Positions 7,340 to 14,659 of a DNA stretch of 34,690 nt are shown here, piece after piece. Source of the DNA: Nitrosopumilaceae archaeon (GTDB taxonomy: Archaea; Thermoproteota; Nitrososphaeria; Nitrososphaerales; Nitrosopumilaceae); assembly GCA_035631875.1 (NCBI GenBank), contig DASQHX010000009.1, positions 1 through 34,690 of the forward strand, written 5' to 3'. Position numbers and translations under genes: made by a program. The first letter of the stretch is position 1, and every line of letters begins with the position of its first letter. The notes beneath the pieces were generated by a model. That model saw only the letters and a program-made list of their open reading frames with translations. It ran no database searches and had not been told where the DNA came from.

Positions 7340-8575
7340 TTAGAATTTAAGATCAGAAAAGTTAGTCTTAAATCTTGTAAACAGGATAACCATAGATACA
7401 ACTATAGCCATAACCATTACAGCGCTGACTGGAAATTCTGGAACTGCTGAATTGTTAATTGGTAATGGTCCAAGTGGTGCCGCTGTTGTAACATCAACCT
7501 TGATTAATCCAGATAATGTATTATCAGGAACTGTGTTTTCCTGTCCAGTACCAGCAACATTTATGATATAATGTGTAGTCGGAGGAGGCTGATTGATTAC
7601 AATCGTTCTAAAATCAGTTCCTACTGGTGCAAACAAAGAACTCTTACCAAGGTCTTCTGCAACAGAACCAATTTTTTTTCCTTGATCATCTACGGTATAG
7701 ATATCATATTGAATATTTTGAATTTTCTGGTTTGGATCATAGTTTTGTTCAAAGTACAATGACCACTGAACTGGACATCCTTGATGAGGAACTGCTGGAG
7801 TATACCTATATTCAATAATCATAGAACTGGTATCAGTGTTTATGGATTGGTGAACTGCTGAGGTATCATCCGTTGGACAAATTCCCTCTCCAGGTTTGGC
7901 AGTAGAAACATTATTTAGAAATGAGGGCGGGGTTTGACTGTTTCCAGTTTCCAATATTTCAAAATTAAATTGTGGTGGAGGCGATCCTTGTGTAACATCT
8001 GTATAGACTATAGCTTTTACCGGAAATGGCATACCTGGTACTACCCACAGTTTGTTATCTACACCTTTGTGCCAACCAATAACCCATGCTTTGTATGTAC
8101 CTCCCTGAACAGTTACTTGTTCTTGATCAATTGGTCCCACTGATTGACCTCCAACTGATCCTGTTCTACCCCATGCCGGATAACTAAAGTCCTTTGGAGA
8201 ATCAGATGTTGCAAATGCATCTAACCAGATGATTGTATTTCTGTAAACATTGGTATAATCAGCTATATTTGGATCAGAGTATGTAGGATCTGGTGTTACC
8301 ATTCCAAATACAGTATGACCTTTTTGTATATTGCTTCCATCAATAGCAAGAAACTGCACATTATAACCACTGCCATCGCTAGTTTTATTCTGAATCCAAA
8401 AGTCAATCTCTATTGGAGTGCAGTTATGCCAGTCAGTAAAGCATGTACTATATCTGTAATAATCGCCTACTTTGAGTCCCTCACCTGGATACCAAGTCTC
8501 AGCAAATGCAGAATGTAGTCCAATGGGGATTAAAAATAAACCGGCAGAAAATGCTAAAAGAAAATACTTTTGCAT
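7340..8575 (-). CDS. Secreted surface protein with C-terminal PEF(P)-type sorting/anchor tail
   Basis: 411 aa from the ATG at 8575 (MQKYFLLAFSAG). An in-frame TTG at 8614 exists, but TTTAACTATA near 8602 is at the right distance for a leaderless mRNA from 8575 and the signal peptide begins there, with cleavage after SAFA. Mature residues begin WYPGEGLKVGDYYRY, and NKLWVVPGMPFPVKA follows at about 174-188; both motifs recur in the downstream neighbour. The extracellular Pro/Asn/Thr-rich part ends VPEFPVSAVM, a hydrophobic helix and a basic tail, resembling the PEFG-CTERM archaeosortase signals of Thaumarchaeota. It is probably a processed surface protein of unknown function. Confidence 0.75.
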   Translation of the reverse strand: MQKYFLLAFSAGLFLIPIGLHSAFAETWYPGEGLKVGDYYRYSTCFTDWHNCTPIEIDFWIQNKTSDGSGYNVQFLAIDGSNIQKGHTVFGMVTPDPTYSDPNIADYTNVYRNTIIWLDAFATSDSPKDFSYPAWGRTGSVGGQSVGPIDQEQVTVQGGTYKAWVIGWHKGVDNKLWVVPGMPFPVKAIVYTDVTQGSPPPQFNFEILETGNSQTPPSFLNNVSTAKPGEGICPTDDTSAVHQSINTDTSSMIIEYRYTPAVPHQGCPVQWSLYFEQNYDPNQKIQNIQYDIYTVDDQGKKIGSVAEDLGKSSLFAPVGTDFRTIVINQPPPTTHYIINVAGTGQENTVPDNTLSGLIKVDVTTAAPLGPLPINNSAVPEFPVSAVMVMAIVVSMVILFTRFKTNFSDLKF

Positions 8576-8649
8576 TGGCTGTATAAGAAAAAATCCTATA
8601 GTTAAATCTTTCAAATAGGCAAATATAATGGCACAATATTATTTTGTCT

Positions 8650-8820
8650 ATGTGCGAATGTGAGAAGGTACACATGTATGAAGTTGAGTTCAAGTTAGAT
8701 GGAATGGTTGTTGTACCAACACACAAAAATTGTGGAATTGCCCTAAATGAAAAACAGGTAGACAAATTCCAAAAAGAATTGGTAAAAACATGGGGCATTC
8801 AGGGTGAAGAAGAAAAATAA
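8650..8820 (+). CDS. Small CxC protein, 56 aa
   Basis: ATG at 8650, stop at 8820. The product starts MCECEKVHMYEVEFK, carries a third Cys in HKNCGIALNEKQ and ends with a Glu/Lys-rich tail. The CxC pair plus His and the distal Cys could bind one metal. An AAATATAAT box at about 8621-8629 stands about 25 bases before the ATG, so a leaderless mRNA is likely. It is divergent from the secreted protein at 7340-8575 and convergent with the metallothionein-like gene 8863-9006. No family is recognised; composition and promoter support a real gene. Confidence 0.6.
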   Translation: MCECEKVHMYEVEFKLDGMVVVPTHKNCGIALNEKQVDKFQKELVKTWGIQGEEEK

Positions 8821-8862
8821 TACAATTATCTTAAAAATAAAAGAAAAAGGAGTTTCCTAAAT

Positions 8863-9006
8863 CTATTTGAATGTGGCTACCTGAGTCTTACAGGTTGATT
8901 GTTTGCAAGTACAATTAGCATCACAGTAGCATTCTCCTTGCATTTGGCAATCGCATTCTACTTTATTATCTGCGGAAGATTCGCATCCGCATGCTGCATC
9001 TGTCAT
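8863..9006 (-). CDS. Metallothionein-like Cys-rich miniprotein, 47 aa
   Basis: ATG at 9006, stop TAG at 8863. Nine of 47 residues are Cys, mostly in CxC pairs: C6/C8 (ACGCES), C18/C20 (ECDCQ), C26/C28 (ECYCD), C32/C34 (NCTCK) and C39. There is no hydrophobic core or signal peptide. This is the composition of metallothioneins, which hold Cu, Zn or Cd in thiolate clusters in the cytoplasm. A TTTAAAA box at about 9030-9037 lies near 27 bases before the ATG, and an AGGAG stretch follows it. In a copper-dependent ammonia oxidiser a metal store or buffer is plausible, but that role is inferred from composition alone. Confidence 0.72.
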   Translation of the reverse strand: MTDAACGCESSADNKVECDCQMQGECYCDANCTCKQSTCKTQVATFK

Positions 9007-9078
9007 AACTGGGATTTCTCCTACAGGGTTTTAAAGGTTGTCAAAAAATCAACGAATTAAAAAACGGTGTTATGGACT

Positions 9079-9960
9079 TCAATTTTTTATTATAGTTAGA
9101 AGATCGTTTGTTGTTTTTAAGAGAATTGTCGCTTGGCGCTCAACTACCAATGGATCACTTTCTGTATCAAGAGCAACTTTGAGCAAATGTGCATATTCTA
9201 AGTTATGGTGCAATGTATTCTTTATTTTGATCACATTATTTCGATTTATGTAACCAAGGTAAAAGTAACAATCTGAAAGAAGTGAGTTTTGCACTAGATA
9301 GTCATATTTCTGTTGAATTATTTTTGAATGATTATTTTTCTCTACCATATCAGAAAAACCAATGGTAGATTTTACCATCCTTGAAAGAAGTGATGTTGAT
9401 GCTCTTTCAATTCCAAGACATTGATGAACAACTAGAAAATTCTGGTTAATCTTATTTTTATCAAATCCACGAATTATTTCCAACATGTGGGTTGGACTAG
9501 GTCGCTTTGAATTTATCAAGAATATAGCATCTGCAAGAAAATAAGATGCGCATTTTATCCAAACATCTGCCAAAGCATCTGATGATTTAACAAGTTCTTT
9601 TGCTTTTGCTGCATAGACACCTGCATCTACAAGACAGTTTTGTATATATGAATTTGAAATTTGTTTACTCTTTGTTTTTATCTTTGTTAGGAACATTCGA
9701 AGATTCCATTGTTCATCTATCAAAACCTTCATGTCTTCTAGCTGTTTCAAAACACCAACATTATTTTCAGAGAGTGATCCGTGATGTAATTTTATCATAT
9801 TTCCATCTATTTCATGTATAGACGATTCTTCTTGTTTGTCATCAAACACCGTGATATTATACTCACAACACTGAAAATTATTACCATTATTTCTACATCC
9901 ACCCAATCCTACTGGAAGATTGGAAAGTGAAAGTTTTTCTGGCAGAGTTTTCAAATCCAT
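9079..9960 (-). CDS. Hypothetical helical protein, 293 aa
   Basis: Start ATG MDLKTLPEKLS. The first 35 residues contain GLGGCRNNGNNFQCCEY, three Cys that may bind metal or form disulfides. The remainder is predicted nearly all helical (YIQNCLVDAGVYAAKAKEL, DALADVWIKCASYFLADA, SDPLVVERQATILLKT) and resembles helical bundle folds, without membrane segments. No catalytic motif is recognisable. It stands as a single transcription unit between the metallothionein-like gene and tRNA-Glu, the latter divergently oriented. Function unknown. Confidence 0.65.
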   Translation of the reverse strand: MDLKTLPEKLSLSNLPVGLGGCRNNGNNFQCCEYNITVFDDKQEESSIHEIDGNMIKLHHGSLSENNVGVLKQLEDMKVLIDEQWNLRMFLTKIKTKSKQISNSYIQNCLVDAGVYAAKAKELVKSSDALADVWIKCASYFLADAIFLINSKRPSPTHMLEIIRGFDKNKINQNFLVVHQCLGIERASTSLLSRMVKSTIGFSDMVEKNNHSKIIQQKYDYLVQNSLLSDCYFYLGYINRNNVIKIKNTLHHNLEYAHLLKVALDTESDPLVVERQATILLKTTNDLLTIIKN

Positions 9961-10071
9961 GTAAATTTCATTTTAATTTTTTGCTATAAAGGATCTAAGC
10001 TGTTAAAGTTTACAAATTTATTCAATGACAAAACATTCCTTTAAATTGCTATTCTTTATGGTTTTTAGCAA

Positions 10072-10147
10072 GCTCCTGTGGTGTAGTCCGGCTAAGCATA
10101 CCGCCCTCTCAAGGCGGTGATCCCGGGTTCAAATCCCGGCGGGAGCA
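10072..10147 (+). tRNA. tRNA-Glu (CTC anticodon)
   Basis: The cloverleaf is read directly. Acceptor GCTCCTG (10072-10078) pairs with CGGGAGC (10140-10146), with discriminator A at 10147 and no encoded CCA. The anticodon stem CCGCC/GGCGG encloses the loop CTCTCAA, giving anticodon CTC for GAG codons. The T arm is CCGGG TTCAAAT CCCGG. There is no intron. A TTTAAATTG box near 10041 is the likely promoter element, and a T-rich run follows the gene. Confidence 0.96.
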
Positions 10148-10185
10148 TTTCGTTATTTTAAAACAGTTTAAAATTTTTTATTTGA
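10148..10185 (+). terminator. T-rich termination region after tRNA-Glu
   Basis: Two T runs, including TTTTTTATTT at about 10175, follow within 40 bases of the tRNA 3' end. Archaeal RNA polymerase terminates at oligo-T without need of a hairpin. Confidence 0.5.
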
Positions 10186-10228
10186 AAATAATTCTAAGTT
10201 AAAAAAAGTAAAATAAGCATATTTCAGC

Positions 10229-10393
10229 TTAAAATCTACGTTCGCCACGGTGTTTTGGTAAACATTCGCGACAATATACCGGTCTTCCTTCTTTTGGTTG
10301 GAATGGGACTTGGGTTTCTTTTTTGCAATCCGCACAAGTGGCAGGATACATTTTTCTGTCTGCGTCCATGACTTTTGGGATTTTTATCCACAT
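10229..10393 (-). CDS. CxxC-x17-CxxC zinc-binding miniprotein, 54 aa
   Basis: ATG at 10393 to TAA at 10229. The protein MWIKIPKVMDADRKM then shows CADC at residues 20-23 and CREC at 41-44, exactly 17 residues apart, followed by LPKHRGERRF. This is the CxxC-x17-CxxC zinc-ribbon-like domain known from small archaeal and bacterial proteins and often linked to nucleic-acid binding. A longer open frame (10236-10424) on the same strand, in another frame, lacks this pattern and is a shadow. ATAAAATG upstream and an AGGTGAT stretch before the ATG support the start; Met9 at 10369 is an alternative. Confidence 0.78.
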   Translation of the reverse strand: MWIKIPKVMDADRKMYPATCADCKKETQVPFQPKEGRPVYCRECLPKHRGERRF

Positions 10394-10480
10394 AATAACT
10401 AATAGTTATCACCTGAAAGGCCAAATGACATTTTATGTAGCAAATACAGTCTAAAATACTGGCAAATTCATCTTATTTCG

Positions 10481-10651
10481 ATGGTTGGCCCCCAAGATGG
10501 TGGTTTTGGTTTTGATGGTGCGAAAAAATATTCTACCTTAGAAAATTCCAATGCTATATGCGTTCAGTGCCAAGCAGGTCAACATGTTAAATGTATTGCT
10601 AAGAGTGATTCTAGCACAACATGTGATTGCGAATTATGTCTGCTTGATTAA
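10481..10651 (+). CDS. Cys-rich miniprotein, 56 aa
   Basis: ATG at 10481, TAA at 10651. A Gly-rich N-terminus (MVGPQDGGFGFDG) leads to six Cys: CVQC at residues 27-30, C38, and CDCELC at 48-53. The C-xx-C / CxCxxC arrangement suggests binding of one or two zinc ions or a small Fe-S/copper site. It lies divergent from the CxxC-x17-CxxC gene, and its stop overlaps the 3' end of 10648-11286 by 4 bases. No family is recognised. Coding is supported by the clustered Cys and clean frame, not by length. Confidence 0.6.
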   Translation: MVGPQDGGFGFDGAKKYSTLENSNAICVQCQAGQHVKCIAKSDSSTTCDCELCLLD

Positions 10652-11286
10652 TTTGCAAAGAAATTTGTAGCATACAAATTTTTATGATATTGTAAAACAA
10701 CCGAACCATCAGAATATTCCACAACTGAGAGCCCCCTTATGGAGAAAACTGCACCTGAAAATTCAGATGCAAGTTTTTGTGGTATATTTAGTATGGCATT
10801 GTATACATACCCATACTCGGTTGGGCATGTAACTGTCATGGATTGACCACTTCCATATGCAAGACAATTGTCAAAAGAACTACGCAGTAAATTATCATGA
10901 TTTTGCGGCAATGGTTGTGGGATAATAGTTTTAATTGTTTGAGCTTCACTTGTCTGACTTTGAAACAAATCAAAATAATTAGCTGTTACAAACCCTAAGA
11001 CAAAAAAGCCAATAATTCCAAATACTAAAAGTACATTTCGCAAAGAATGTACTTTTTCTGATTTTCGATTAATTTCTTTTTTCTTACCATATATAGGAGT
11101 AATAACATTAATCTTCATTCCATTTTTTGTCTGCAATGATTCTACATATAGGCAGTTAGAATGAGTTTGCTCCTCTGTTTTAAAACCACAAATATTACAA
11201 ATTCGTTGAGTCATCTTTCTACAACTTGGACATAATGAACAATTTACAAGTGTTCCACCACAGGTTCTACATGATTCATCTGGCAT
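10648..11286 (-). CDS. Zinc-ribbon, single-pass membrane protein with extracytoplasmic domain
   Basis: 212 aa from ATG MPDESCRTCGG at 11286. The frame is open to 11319, but a TTATAATG box about 25 bases upstream of 11286 favours this leaderless start. Residues 6-33 hold a double zinc ribbon (C6/C9, C16/C19/C22, C30/C33). A charged stretch precedes one transmembrane helix (VLLVFGIIGFFVLGFV, about residues 84-105). The rest is predicted outside, with two Cys in NCLAYGSG and VTCPTEYG that could form a disulfide. This zinc ribbon plus TM plus outer domain suggests a sensor or assembly factor; the function is unknown. Confidence 0.68.
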   Translation of the reverse strand: MPDESCRTCGGTLVNCSLCPSCRKMTQRICNICGFKTEEQTHSNCLYVESLQTKNGMKINVITPIYGKKKEINRKSEKVHSLRNVLLVFGIIGFFVLGFVTANYFDLFQSQTSEAQTIKTIIPQPLPQNHDNLLRSSFDNCLAYGSGQSMTVTCPTEYGYVYNAILNIPQKLASEFSGAVFSIRGLSVVEYSDGSVVLQYHKNLYATNFFAN

Positions 11287-11411
11287 TAGCAACCAAAATT
11301 TGTCATTATAATTAAGCAATGCTGAGAATTGATACTAGTAAATCATACTAAAAATTTAAATTCAATAATTGTAAAGCAAAATGAATTTTTTGTCTATTAA
11401 TTCCAGAAGAA

Positions 11412-11831
11412 CTACGGATTTACAGTAATTTGGGTTTGCAGTATATTTGTGAGGGGAATGCCGGATTTCAAACTATCCCATACAAACACTTGTATAGTAT
11501 ATTGTCCCGGTTCTTTTGGAATCCATGTCTGTGATGTAGTAAATGATTGATTAGACATCATGGATGCAGAAAATCCTTCTAGATATTCGGCCGCACCATA
11601 TTTGTCGATTACTTGTACGAGATATGTGAATTTTTGTTCGGAGGAGGCATGATTCGTGAGTGTAGATTCTACTCCAATTTGTTGGCCAACTTGAAAGCTA
11701 GTCAATTCATGTCCAGTAGTATTAACCATTTTAGGAGTTGTTAATGTAATGTCACCAAATGCGCCAAGAGCATTTGGTGTAATATATATTATTAATGGAA
11801 ATAACACTATGGCCAGATAAATCGGCTTCAT
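11412..11831 (-). CDS. Small secreted beta-rich protein, 139 aa
   Basis: A signal peptide occupies residues 1-23 (MKPIYLAIVLFPLIIY, cleavage near LGA). The mature part is a single predicted immunoglobulin-like beta domain (GQQIGVESTLTNHASSEQ, YLVQVIDKYG, WIPKEPGQYTIQVFVWD), the type found in many thaumarchaeal secreted proteins. It is 139 aa in all, with no anchor. A TATTTTATAG box stands about 30 bases before the ATG. Ligand and partners are unknown. Confidence 0.68.
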   Translation of the reverse strand: MKPIYLAIVLFPLIIYITPNALGAFGDITLTTPKMVNTTGHELTSFQVGQQIGVESTLTNHASSEQKFTYLVQVIDKYGAAEYLEGFSASMMSNQSFTTSQTWIPKEPGQYTIQVFVWDSLKSGIPLTNILQTQITVNP

Positions 11832-11900
11832 TAACGCTACCGTATTACGTTTACTATAAAATATTTACTATACATTCATTCGTGTGGATAAAAAATCAAT

Positions 11901-12062
11901 TCAGACAGTTATTTTTCTTATGACAATCTCATGTCCTTCATGTACATGAGAAGAATGATTTACTTTTATCATTTCACCCATCTTCACGTCTGAGAAATAT
12001 TTTTCATTATATCTTCCCAAAGTTTTCTTGCAATTAAAACAGTATATTTCCTTAAACTCCAT
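11901..12062 (-). CDS. CxxC / His-rich miniprotein, 53 aa
   Basis: ATG at 12062 (MEFKEIYCFNCKKTLG), stop at 11901. The frame is open to 12083, but the promoter-like CTTAAAATATT about 30 bases upstream suits 12062. A CxxC (C8/C11) is followed by a His cluster NHSSHVHEGHE (H36, H39, H41, H44). Two Cys plus four His could make a zinc or copper site. It lies 35 bases downstream of the tRNA endonuclease-like gene on the same strand and may be cotranscribed. Family not recognised. Confidence 0.62.
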   Translation of the reverse strand: MEFKEIYCFNCKKTLGRYNEKYFSDVKMGEMIKVNHSSHVHEGHEIVIRKITV

Positions 12063-12097
12063 TAGGACACTAAGATTCCACAATATTTTAAGATAAG

Positions 12098-12667
12098 TTA
12101 AAATTCTATGGGTGAAATGCCTGGCTGATCTTTATTTTCATGAAATTGTATTTTTGAGATCTTGTAGTAAATTACTTCTCCCCGCCTCTCAATCACAGCA
12201 AGGACTGGCTCTTTACCCATTGTAGTTATTTGCTCTATTTGTTTTTGTAACAAACCCATTTTTTGTCGTCTTCCTTCGTTTAGTCCAAATACCACATATT
12301 TTGCTGCCTTTTCACCAAATTGACCTCTCTCATATACCCTAAAATCAGAACCAAACCCAAACCCATCTTTTGCTATATAACCTTTAGATCTCAAATCACG
12401 ATAGATCAGAAATTTTGTAAGTGCGTCAACATCATATTTTACACATTCTTGCATCATAGAGTCAAAGTTAACTTGGAGTTTTCCTTTTAGTAGTTTGAGA
12501 TTACCAGTATACAAGAGATAAAGAGATTCAAACGGTTTGAGAAAAAACTTTTTTTTTATTATTTCTCCAAAGCCTTTCTGTTCTAAACTGTGTTGCATGT
12601 TTTTATCAATAACCATAGTATGATCCTTGATCAATATTCCTGCAACTTTGGACTCGATATCAGACAT
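12098..12667 (-). CDS. endA: tRNA-splicing endonuclease subunit (possibly the non-catalytic, structural type)
   Basis: The 189-aa length and layout match the archaeal tRNA-intron endonuclease family: an N-terminal domain, then YRDLRSKGYIAKDGFGFGSD and the FRVYERG motif with catalytic-type Tyr112, ending VLAVIERRGEVIYYKIS. Family enzymes carry His about ten residues after the Tyr (G-E-H-S-K-Y). Here the equivalent stretch is GEKAAKYVV with no His, while a Lys is present at 152 near the third catalytic position. This fits a structural subunit of an (alpha-beta)2 heterotetramer as known from Crenarchaeota, or a degenerate enzyme. The catalytic partner is not in this window. Start ATG MSDIESKV. 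Confidence 0.78.
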   Translation of the reverse strand: MSDIESKVAGILIKDHTMVIDKNMQHSLEQKGFGEIIKKKFFLKPFESLYLLYTGNLKLLKGKLQVNFDSMMQECVKYDVDALTKFLIYRDLRSKGYIAKDGFGFGSDFRVYERGQFGEKAAKYVVFGLNEGRRQKMGLLQKQIEQITTMGKEPVLAVIERRGEVIYYKISKIQFHENKDQPGISPIEF

Positions 12668-12811
12668 CTATTTTATGATAGAAAACATTGGCAATATAAC
12701 ATTACGTACATTAGTTTTTTAAAATAAGTACAAATCAAAACAATCTAGAAAATTAAATAATTATCAGATTACGAAAAACTATTAACTACTTTTGATTTAA
12801 TTGATAATATC
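12668..12811. promoter_or_regulatory. Divergent promoter region (endA-like / Lon-domain gene)
   Basis: 144 very AT-rich bases between divergent starts, with several TATA-like stretches (for example TTTTTTAAAATAAG near 12715-12728 and TTTGATTTAATTG near 12789). No repeat or operator stands out. Confidence 0.4.
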
Positions 12812-13705
12812 ATGTCAAACCATAAAATAATTTATGCGTTAATAGGAATAATCTCAATTTCAATTTTTAGTAATTATCTTCTATATCAAAAGACACAACT
12901 ATTAGAACATACGGTAGATTATTACAAAAATCAAAATAATGAAAATTTGGAAAAACTTTCAAACATTACTCTTACTCCAAAACAAACATCAATAGCTCCT
13001 TTACTTAATAACCAAACCATAACTGAAACAGTATCACATGTCAGTAATTACACTTCTAGTGAATCCATAGAAGCTGTTGCAGTAAGACCAGTGTTAGAAA
13101 ACAACGGTGTTTTTGAAACTACTACCTATCAGGGTACTGTAATGAAAATCACTGTAGATATTCGTGATGGTTCTGGTTTGGTATTGGTTAACACAGCCAT
13201 TCCCACAGGAGTAGATTTTCAAACATCGGCTAAAACATCAGTTATGGTAGCCCAAAAAATCACCAATGTAGATCTGTCAAAGAAAGATGTGATTTTTTCC
13301 ATATCTTCTGAAAACAATCAAGAATTACAAGCAGTTGATGGAGGAAGTGCAGGTGGTGCAATGACTGTACTACTTTCATCGGAGATATTAGGAAAGGCGC
13401 TAAATGATAAAGTGTTAATGACTGGAACAATACAGGAGGACGGTACAATTGGAGAAATCGGTGGAGTCACAGAAAAGGCTGATGCAGCAGGCAAATACGG
13501 AGCTAAAATATTTCTTGTTCCACAGGGGCAGGCAACAGTAGAGATTCAATCATGTGATGAAAAAACAGAAGGATTATTCACTTATAGATCATGTACTGCA
13601 CAAGAAAAACCACTTTCCCCAATAACTGAAAAGCAATACGGAATGAAAGTTATTGAGGTCAATAACATAGGACAGGCACTTTCATATTTCAATTCTAGAA
13701 CCTAA
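12812..13705 (+). CDS. Membrane-anchored Lon-type (S16) protease domain without ATPase
   Basis: 297 aa. A signal anchor at residues 6-24 (IIYALIGIISISIFS) is followed by a polar linker to about 85 and a peptidase S16 domain. The Ser-Lys dyad is intact: Ser179 in DGGSAGGAM and Lys222 in GGVTEKADAA, a spacing of 43 residues identical to that in E. coli Lon (679/722). There is no AAA+ domain, so it is not LonB. The catalytic part is predicted on the outer side of the membrane, where ATP is absent. Other residues (SCDEKTEG, YRSCTAQ) offer a disulfide. It probably processes unfolded or small surface polypeptides; the substrate is unknown. Monocistronic with a T-rich downstream region. Confidence 0.85.
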   Translation: MSNHKIIYALIGIISISIFSNYLLYQKTQLLEHTVDYYKNQNNENLEKLSNITLTPKQTSIAPLLNNQTITETVSHVSNYTSSESIEAVAVRPVLENNGVFETTTYQGTVMKITVDIRDGSGLVLVNTAIPTGVDFQTSAKTSVMVAQKITNVDLSKKDVIFSISSENNQELQAVDGGSAGGAMTVLLSSEILGKALNDKVLMTGTIQEDGTIGEIGGVTEKADAAGKYGAKIFLVPQGQATVEIQSCDEKTEGLFTYRSCTAQEKPLSPITEKQYGMKVIEVNNIGQALSYFNSRT

Positions 13706-13740
13706 TCTTAGATTTTGTTGTTTTGTAATTTTTGACTCAA
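13706..13740 (+). terminator. T-rich termination region after the Lon-domain gene
   Basis: TTTTGTTGTTTTG followed by TTTTTGA within 35 bases of the stop. Oligo-T is the archaeal termination signal. Confidence 0.45.
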
Positions 13741-13794
13741 ATGCAATCTCACGGTTAAAATATGGGCTTCCAATAATCAATCAAAAGTGTAGTT

Positions 13795-14310
13795 ATGCAC
13801 GGCGCAAATTATAGAACCGGTAACGGTCAACCATATACAAGAAAAGAGTACATCAAGGGTAAACCTCAGATAAAAATAGCAAAATTCTCTGGCGGAAAAA
13901 GAGACGATTATGATTATTGCGTACAACTTTGTTCAAATGAGAAAATGCAAATAAGACATATGGCAATAGAATCTGCAAGATTATCAGCAAACAAAAAAAT
14001 CGAACAGGTAGCAGGTGAAACTGGTTATTTCTCACAATTACGGGTTTACCCACATATATTGTTAAGAGAAAATAAGATGATTGCAACAGCAGGCGCAGAT
14101 AGATTGCAGGAAGGTATGAGAGGTGCCTTCGGTAAAGCAGTTAGTTTAGCTGCACGAGTTGATAAAGGTCAAGTCATCATGGAAGCATTTGTGAAAAAAG
14201 AACATCTAGAATTTGCAAAAAAAGCACTGCATGGAGCATGTGTAAAATTACCTATAACACCAACAATAAAGGTAATAAAGATAATACCAATCAAACCTGC
14301 ATCAGCTTAG
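13795..14310 (+). CDS. rpl10e: 50S ribosomal protein L10e (L16 family)
   Basis: 171 aa, the normal length. It carries family hallmarks NYRTGNGQPYTRKEYIKGKP at the N-terminus, LRVYPHILLRENKM, and the GADRLQEGMRGAFGK loop that reaches the peptidyl-transferase/tRNA region of the large subunit. It is the archaeal/eukaryal counterpart of bacterial L16. A TTAAAATATGG box at about 13755-13766 lies about 33 bases before the ATG. It is transcribed alone and overlaps the convergent 91-aa gene by 9 bases. Confidence 0.95.
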   Translation: MHGANYRTGNGQPYTRKEYIKGKPQIKIAKFSGGKRDDYDYCVQLCSNEKMQIRHMAIESARLSANKKIEQVAGETGYFSQLRVYPHILLRENKMIATAGADRLQEGMRGAFGKAVSLAARVDKGQVIMEAFVKKEHLEFAKKALHGACVKLPITPTIKVIKIIPIKPASA

Positions 14311-14577
14311 TTTTAGTGCGTTAAGAATATCTTTTTGTCTTTTATCAAGAATATCTACGAATTCAGAAAATTCTTCATGGGTAGGATTTCTTTTCAGAAT
14401 TCTTCTACATTGATAATAAAACGAATTGTATAATCGTCCTATTGCAATTCCGTAACCAAAGGAATCAGAGTGTGTTTCTAATTCTTTTAATGAATTAATT
14501 ATTTGTGAAATTTCGTCAGATTTTTCTGCAACCTCTTTGATCTTTTGATTTATTTTTTCTTCTACCTTATGATCCAC
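14302..14577 (-). CDS. Hypothetical helical protein, 91 aa
   Basis: Starts with GTG (MDHKVEEKINQKIKEV). The first 35 residues form a charged amphipathic coiled-coil-like helix, and the rest is helical (YGIAIGRLYNSFYYQCRRIL, EEFSEFVDILDKRQKD). No motif is recognised. Its 3' end overlaps L10e by 9 bases on the opposite strand. The frame is clean and composition coding-like, so it is probably real; function unknown. Confidence 0.58.
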   Translation of the reverse strand: MDHKVEEKINQKIKEVAEKSDEISQIINSLKELETHSDSFGYGIAIGRLYNSFYYQCRRILKRNPTHEEFSEFVDILDKRQKDILNALKLS

Positions 14578-14659
14578 ATTTTATCTAGAAATATGAAGTT
14601 AAAAAATAGTGTTACCAAACAGTACGCTTTAATAGACTAGAATTTTCTAAATCGATTGA

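Noticed and set aside
10236-10424. 62-codon minus-strand frame near tRNA-Glu
   Set aside because: The overlapping frame 10229-10393 encodes an exact CxxC-x17-CxxC protein; the longer one has no pattern.
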